The notes under the pieces were generated by a model that did no database searches, was not told the origin of the DNA, and saw only the letters and a list, made by a program, of their open reading frames with translations. From Bordetella parapertussis (GTDB taxonomy: Bacteria > Pseudomonadota > Gammaproteobacteria > Burkholderiales > Burkholderiaceae_C), in NCBI GenBank assembly GCA_945873925.1, contig CAMCES010000035.1:1-17295 (forward strand): DNA of 17,295 bases. The letters are read 5' to 3'. A program made the position numbers and the translations under genes. This document shows positions 14,775 to 17,295 of this stretch, piece by piece; the stretch's first letter is position 1, and each line of letters starts with the position of its first letter.

Positions 14775-15706
14775 GGCTGTTTCAAAAACGCTTCAATGTG
14801 TTGGGCCAACACGGCAGGTTGGTCGTGGTGCATCATGTGCCCGGCATCCGCGATCGTCACTGTTTGCAGGTTTTTCACCGATCGGATGCGTTGGTGGTAT
14901 TCCTCCAAGGTGAAACGGCCTTTCCACCAGGTGTGCAAGCTGTTCTCGCTGGCTTCCACGTTCAACACGGGGGCGGTGATCCGCTCGTACATCGCCAAAA
15001 TTTCCTCCACCCGAAACAGATAGGCGTTGGTCACTTTGTGCGCTGGGTGGCCCAAGATTTCCCATTCACCTTGCGCGTTCGGCGTGGCCCAGAGCTGGGC
15101 CAACCAATGGGCTTTGTCGGTGGATAAGCGCGGGTTGGTTTTCATCAAGCGCTCGGCCACGGCCGCGGCACTGGGGTAATTGCGCAAGGCTGTTTCACCT
15201 TGGCGTAAGGCCTTCATCTCGTCCATCCATTGGGCGTAGCGGGCCGGTGCTTGTTCAGGCTTGGTGGCGGCCAAACCGAACCCTTCGAGGTTGATCAGGC
15301 GGCGAATGCGCGTGGGCCGAATGCCAGCGTATTGCATCACCACATTGCCACCCATGCTGTGGCCCAACAGGTCGATCTCGCCTTCGGGTTGGAAATGGTC
15401 AATCAGGGCATCGAGGTCGGCCAGGTAGTCGGGGAACCAAAAATGGTCTACTTCGCCGGGCTCGGTCAGGCCGAAACCACGCCAGTCGGGCGCGATGATG
15501 TGGCGGTCTTGTGTCATGGCATCGATGACAAACTGGAACGAGGCGCCCACGTCCATCCAACCATGGACCATGAACAAAGGCAACTGGTCGGGGCGGGGTG
15601 TGCCCCATTCACGCACATGGTAGGAGAGGTGTCGCAGGGGGACAAAGCTGCTGCGGGTAGGCCGTTTGACTTGGTACATTCGGTTGATCATAAGGACGAC
15701 TTGCAT
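14771..15706 (-). CDS. Alpha/beta-fold hydrolase, coupled to YhiN-type flavoprotein
   Basis: Predicted serine hydrolase of 311 residues. The sequence shows MVHGWMDVG (46-54) for the oxyanion hole, PDWRGFGLTE (73-82) resembling the epoxide-hydrolase/esterase branch, the nucleophile elbow GHSMGG with S117, and a catalytic histidine in DAGHMMHHDQP (H290). A helical cap domain lies around 145-240. No export signal. The start is uncertain: ATG codons at 15706, 15691 and 15679 are all in frame and none has a good Shine-Dalgarno; the first overlaps the start codon of the divergent acyl-CoA synthetase gene within CATG. The stop overlaps the flavoprotein start. Pairing with an acyl-CoA synthetase hints at ester or thioester chemistry, which is inference. 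Confidence 0.87.
   Translation of the reverse strand: MQVVLMINRMYQVKRPTRSSFVPLRHLSYHVREWGTPRPDQLPLFMVHGWMDVGASFQFVIDAMTQDRHIIAPDWRGFGLTEPGEVDHFWFPDYLADLDALIDHFQPEGEIDLLGHSMGGNVVMQYAGIRPTRIRRLINLEGFGLAATKPEQAPARYAQWMDEMKALRQGETALRNYPSAAAVAERLMKTNPRLSTDKAHWLAQLWATPNAQGEWEILGHPAHKVTNAYLFRVEEILAMYERITAPVLNVEASENSLHTWWKGRFTLEEYHQRIRSVKNLQTVTIADAGHMMHHDQPAVLAQHIEAFLKQP
15692..15696 (+). promoter_or_regulatory. Shine-Dalgarno site of the acyl-CoA synthetase gene
   Basis: AAGGA eight bases before the ATG at 15705, supporting that start. It lies inside the first codons of the divergent hydrolase gene if the longest hydrolase start is used. Confidence 0.6.
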
Positions 15707-17295
15707 GAACCCCGGTCACCCTGAGGACAACCACACGGCAATGCTTCGTCATTTCCGCTGGTCTGTGCCTCGCCATTTCAACATCGCGCAGGTCTGTGCC
15801 AAGCGTTGGGCCATGCACAGCGATGGCGGGCAGCGGGTCGCGGTCCTCGAACACCGCTTGGACGCGGCACCTGTGCCTCACACCTACGCCCAGTTACAAG
15901 CCTCGGCAGATGCCCTGAGCCACGCCTTGCACCATGTGGGCGTCAAGCCAGGCGACCGGGTCGCGGTGGTCTTGCCTCAACGCTTTGAAACCGCCGTGGC
16001 CTATGTGGCGCTGTGGCAAATGGGTGTGGTGGTCATGCCGCTGTCGCAGTTGTTTGGCCCCGAGGCTTTGGCCTACCGATTGCAAGATGCGCAAGCGGTG
16101 TTGGCCCTGGTGGATGTGGTGTCCGAAGACGTGGTGCGGGCTTTGCAGGCCGGGTGCCCAGCATTGCGACATGTTTTCAATGTGGAAGGGTTGTTGCACC
16201 CTGACTCTCTCAGCGCCGCTGCAGCCCAGGTCGATGGCTTGAACCTTGCCCATGCCTCGCCAGCCGTGCACCCCGCGTGGCCCATGGCCAACACTTTGGC
16301 GAACGACCCAGCGTTGTTGATTTACACCAGCGGCACCACCGGGCCACCCAAGGGTGCGTTGATCCCACACCGGGCCTTGATAGGCAACTTGACTGGCTTT
16401 GTATGCAGCCAAAACTGGTTTGGCTTTGCACCCACGGGCCAAGCGCCGGTGGGCGAGTCCGAGCTGCCCTTGGGCAGCCATGCCGTGATCTGGTCGCCCG
16501 CCGACTGGACCTGGACCGGTGGCTTGATGGATGCTTTGTTGCCATGTTTGTACTTCGGGCGACCCATCGTGGCCTGGTCCGGACGTTTTTCAGCAGACTT
16601 GGCTTTTGGCTTGATGCAGCAACACCGTGTGACCCACACGTTTTTGTTTCCCACCGCTTTGAAAGCCATGATGAAGGCCTACCCCCATCCGGCTTTGCAG
16701 TTTCAACTGGACTTGCAAGCCATCATGAGCGCCGGTGAGGCGGTGGGCGACGCGGTATTTGCCTATTGCCAAGACGAATTGGGTGTGACCGTGAACGAGA
16801 TGTTTGGCCAAACCGAGGTGAATTACATCGTCGGTAATTGCGCCATGAATGGCGAGACTTCAGCGGGTGTGGGATGGCCTGCGCGAGCCGGCAGCATGGG
16901 CCGCGCCTACCCCGGGCACCGCGTGGCGGTGATTGACGACGATGGCCACGAATGCGCCGTTGGCGTGCCCGGCGATGTGGCTTTGCACCGCTTCGATCTG
17001 CACGGCGACCCCGACCCGATTTTTTTCCTGGGCTACTGGGGCCAGCCCGAGGCCACCGCCGCGAAATTCAACGGCGACTGGTGCCGCACCGGCGACCTGG
17101 CCACGCGCGACGCCGATGGCTATCTTTGGTACCAGGGCCGCGCCGACGATGTGTTCAAGTCGGCGGGCTACCGCATTGGCCCCAGCGAAATTGAAAACTG
17201 CCTGGTCAAACACCCGGCGGTGGCCAATGCGGCCGTGGTACCCAAACCCGACGCCGAGCGTGGCAACCTGGTCAAAGCCTATGTGGTGTTGGCGG
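15705..17295 (+). CDS. AMP-forming acyl-CoA synthetase, medium-chain type, 3' end cut
   Basis: Adenylate-forming enzyme that activates a carboxylic acid with ATP and joins it to coenzyme A. 530 residues are visible before the right edge. Motifs in order: phosphate-binding YTSGTTGPPKG (207-217), NEMFGQTE (364-371, motif A5), RTGD (461-464, motif A7) and the hinge region DDVFKSAGYRIGPSEIE with Y489. The short C-terminal domain with the final catalytic lysine is outside the window. SPADWTWTGG and the GQTEVNYIVGNC segment resemble medium-chain acyl-CoA or acetate/propionate-type synthetases rather than long-chain FadD; the acid is not determinable here. The ATG at 15705 is supported by a Shine-Dalgarno site. 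It is divergent from the hydrolase gene with no intergenic space. Confidence 0.9.
   Translation, partial: MNPGHPEDNHTAMLRHFRWSVPRHFNIAQVCAKRWAMHSDGGQRVAVLEHRLDAAPVPHTYAQLQASADALSHALHHVGVKPGDRVAVVLPQRFETAVAYVALWQMGVVVMPLSQLFGPEALAYRLQDAQAVLALVDVVSEDVVRALQAGCPALRHVFNVEGLLHPDSLSAAAAQVDGLNLAHASPAVHPAWPMANTLANDPALLIYTSGTTGPPKGALIPHRALIGNLTGFVCSQNWFGFAPTGQAPVGESELPLGSHAVIWSPADWTWTGGLMDALLPCLYFGRPIVAWSGRFSADLAFGLMQQHRVTHTFLFPTALKAMMKAYPHPALQFQLDLQAIMSAGEAVGDAVFAYCQDELGVTVNEMFGQTEVNYIVGNCAMNGETSAGVGWPARAGSMGRAYPGHRVAVIDDDGHECAVGVPGDVALHRFDLHGDPDPIFFLGYWGQPEATAAKFNGDWCRTGDLATRDADGYLWYQGRADDVFKSAGYRIGPSEIENCLVKHPAVANAAVVPKPDAERGNLVKAYVVLA

Noticed and set aside
15666..15694. TTGACT and CATAAG at 17 bases as a promoter for the acyl-CoA synthetase gene
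   Set aside because: The supposed -10 overlaps the Shine-Dalgarno site, so the transcript would lack it. The -10 match is also only four of six.
1..17295. CRISPR array, insertion sequence, prophage, defence island, toxin-antitoxin or secondary-metabolite cluster
   Set aside because: No regularly spaced repeats, transposase-like or integrase-like proteins, or such gene groups were seen. All but one gene belong to recognisable protein families, mostly housekeeping or metabolic.

Overview
The window looks like an ordinary, densely packed housekeeping segment of a GC-rich betaproteobacterial chromosome. The protein resemblances point to Burkholderiales, probably a Comamonadaceae-like freshwater genus. 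I base this on the 70-residue bS21, the divergent suhB/trmJ pair, the divergent darP/pmbA pair, and the general style of the proteins; this placement is inference from memory of these families, not a database match. I see no phage, transposon, CRISPR, plasmid or defence genes, no tRNA or rRNA, and no gene-free stretch longer than about 120 bases.

Layout, left to right. A 5' part of glnS (minus strand, running off the left edge) is divergent from uppP (plus). uppP converges with a three-gene minus-strand unit, suhB - mutS - alpha/beta hydrolase. Divergent from suhB is a plus-strand run: trmJ, cysE and an unrecognised 144-residue protein. That run converges with darP - mog (minus). Divergent from darP is pmbA/tldE (plus), which ends base-to-base against potG. 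Then come, all minus strand, rpsU - yqeY - potG, and upstream of them an alpha/beta hydrolase coupled to a YhiN/HI0933-type flavoprotein. The right edge holds a divergent, truncated acyl-CoA synthetase of the AMP-forming family.

Functionally the genes cover translation and RNA modification (glnS, trmJ, rpsU, darP, yqeY), rRNA antitermination or inositol-phosphate hydrolysis (suhB), DNA repair (mutS), cell-wall lipid carrier recycling (uppP), cysteine synthesis (cysE), molybdenum cofactor synthesis (mog), peptide maturation or proteolysis (pmbA), polyamine uptake (potG), and acyl activation. Coding is extremely compact: three minus-strand gene pairs share a 4-base ATGA stop/start overlap, two convergent pairs overlap in coding sequence, and one convergent pair has no gap at all.

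The most distinctive regulatory stretch surrounds rpsU. A near-consensus sigma-70 promoter lies over the stop codon of the upstream flavoprotein gene. It is followed by a leader of about 115 bases with internal repeats and palindromes and no Shine-Dalgarno site, and then, after rpsU, by a strong intrinsic terminator that abuts the ribosome-binding site of yqeY. I did not find an obviously new biological system; the rpsU leader, the orphan potG and the 144-residue unknown are the best candidates for follow-up.
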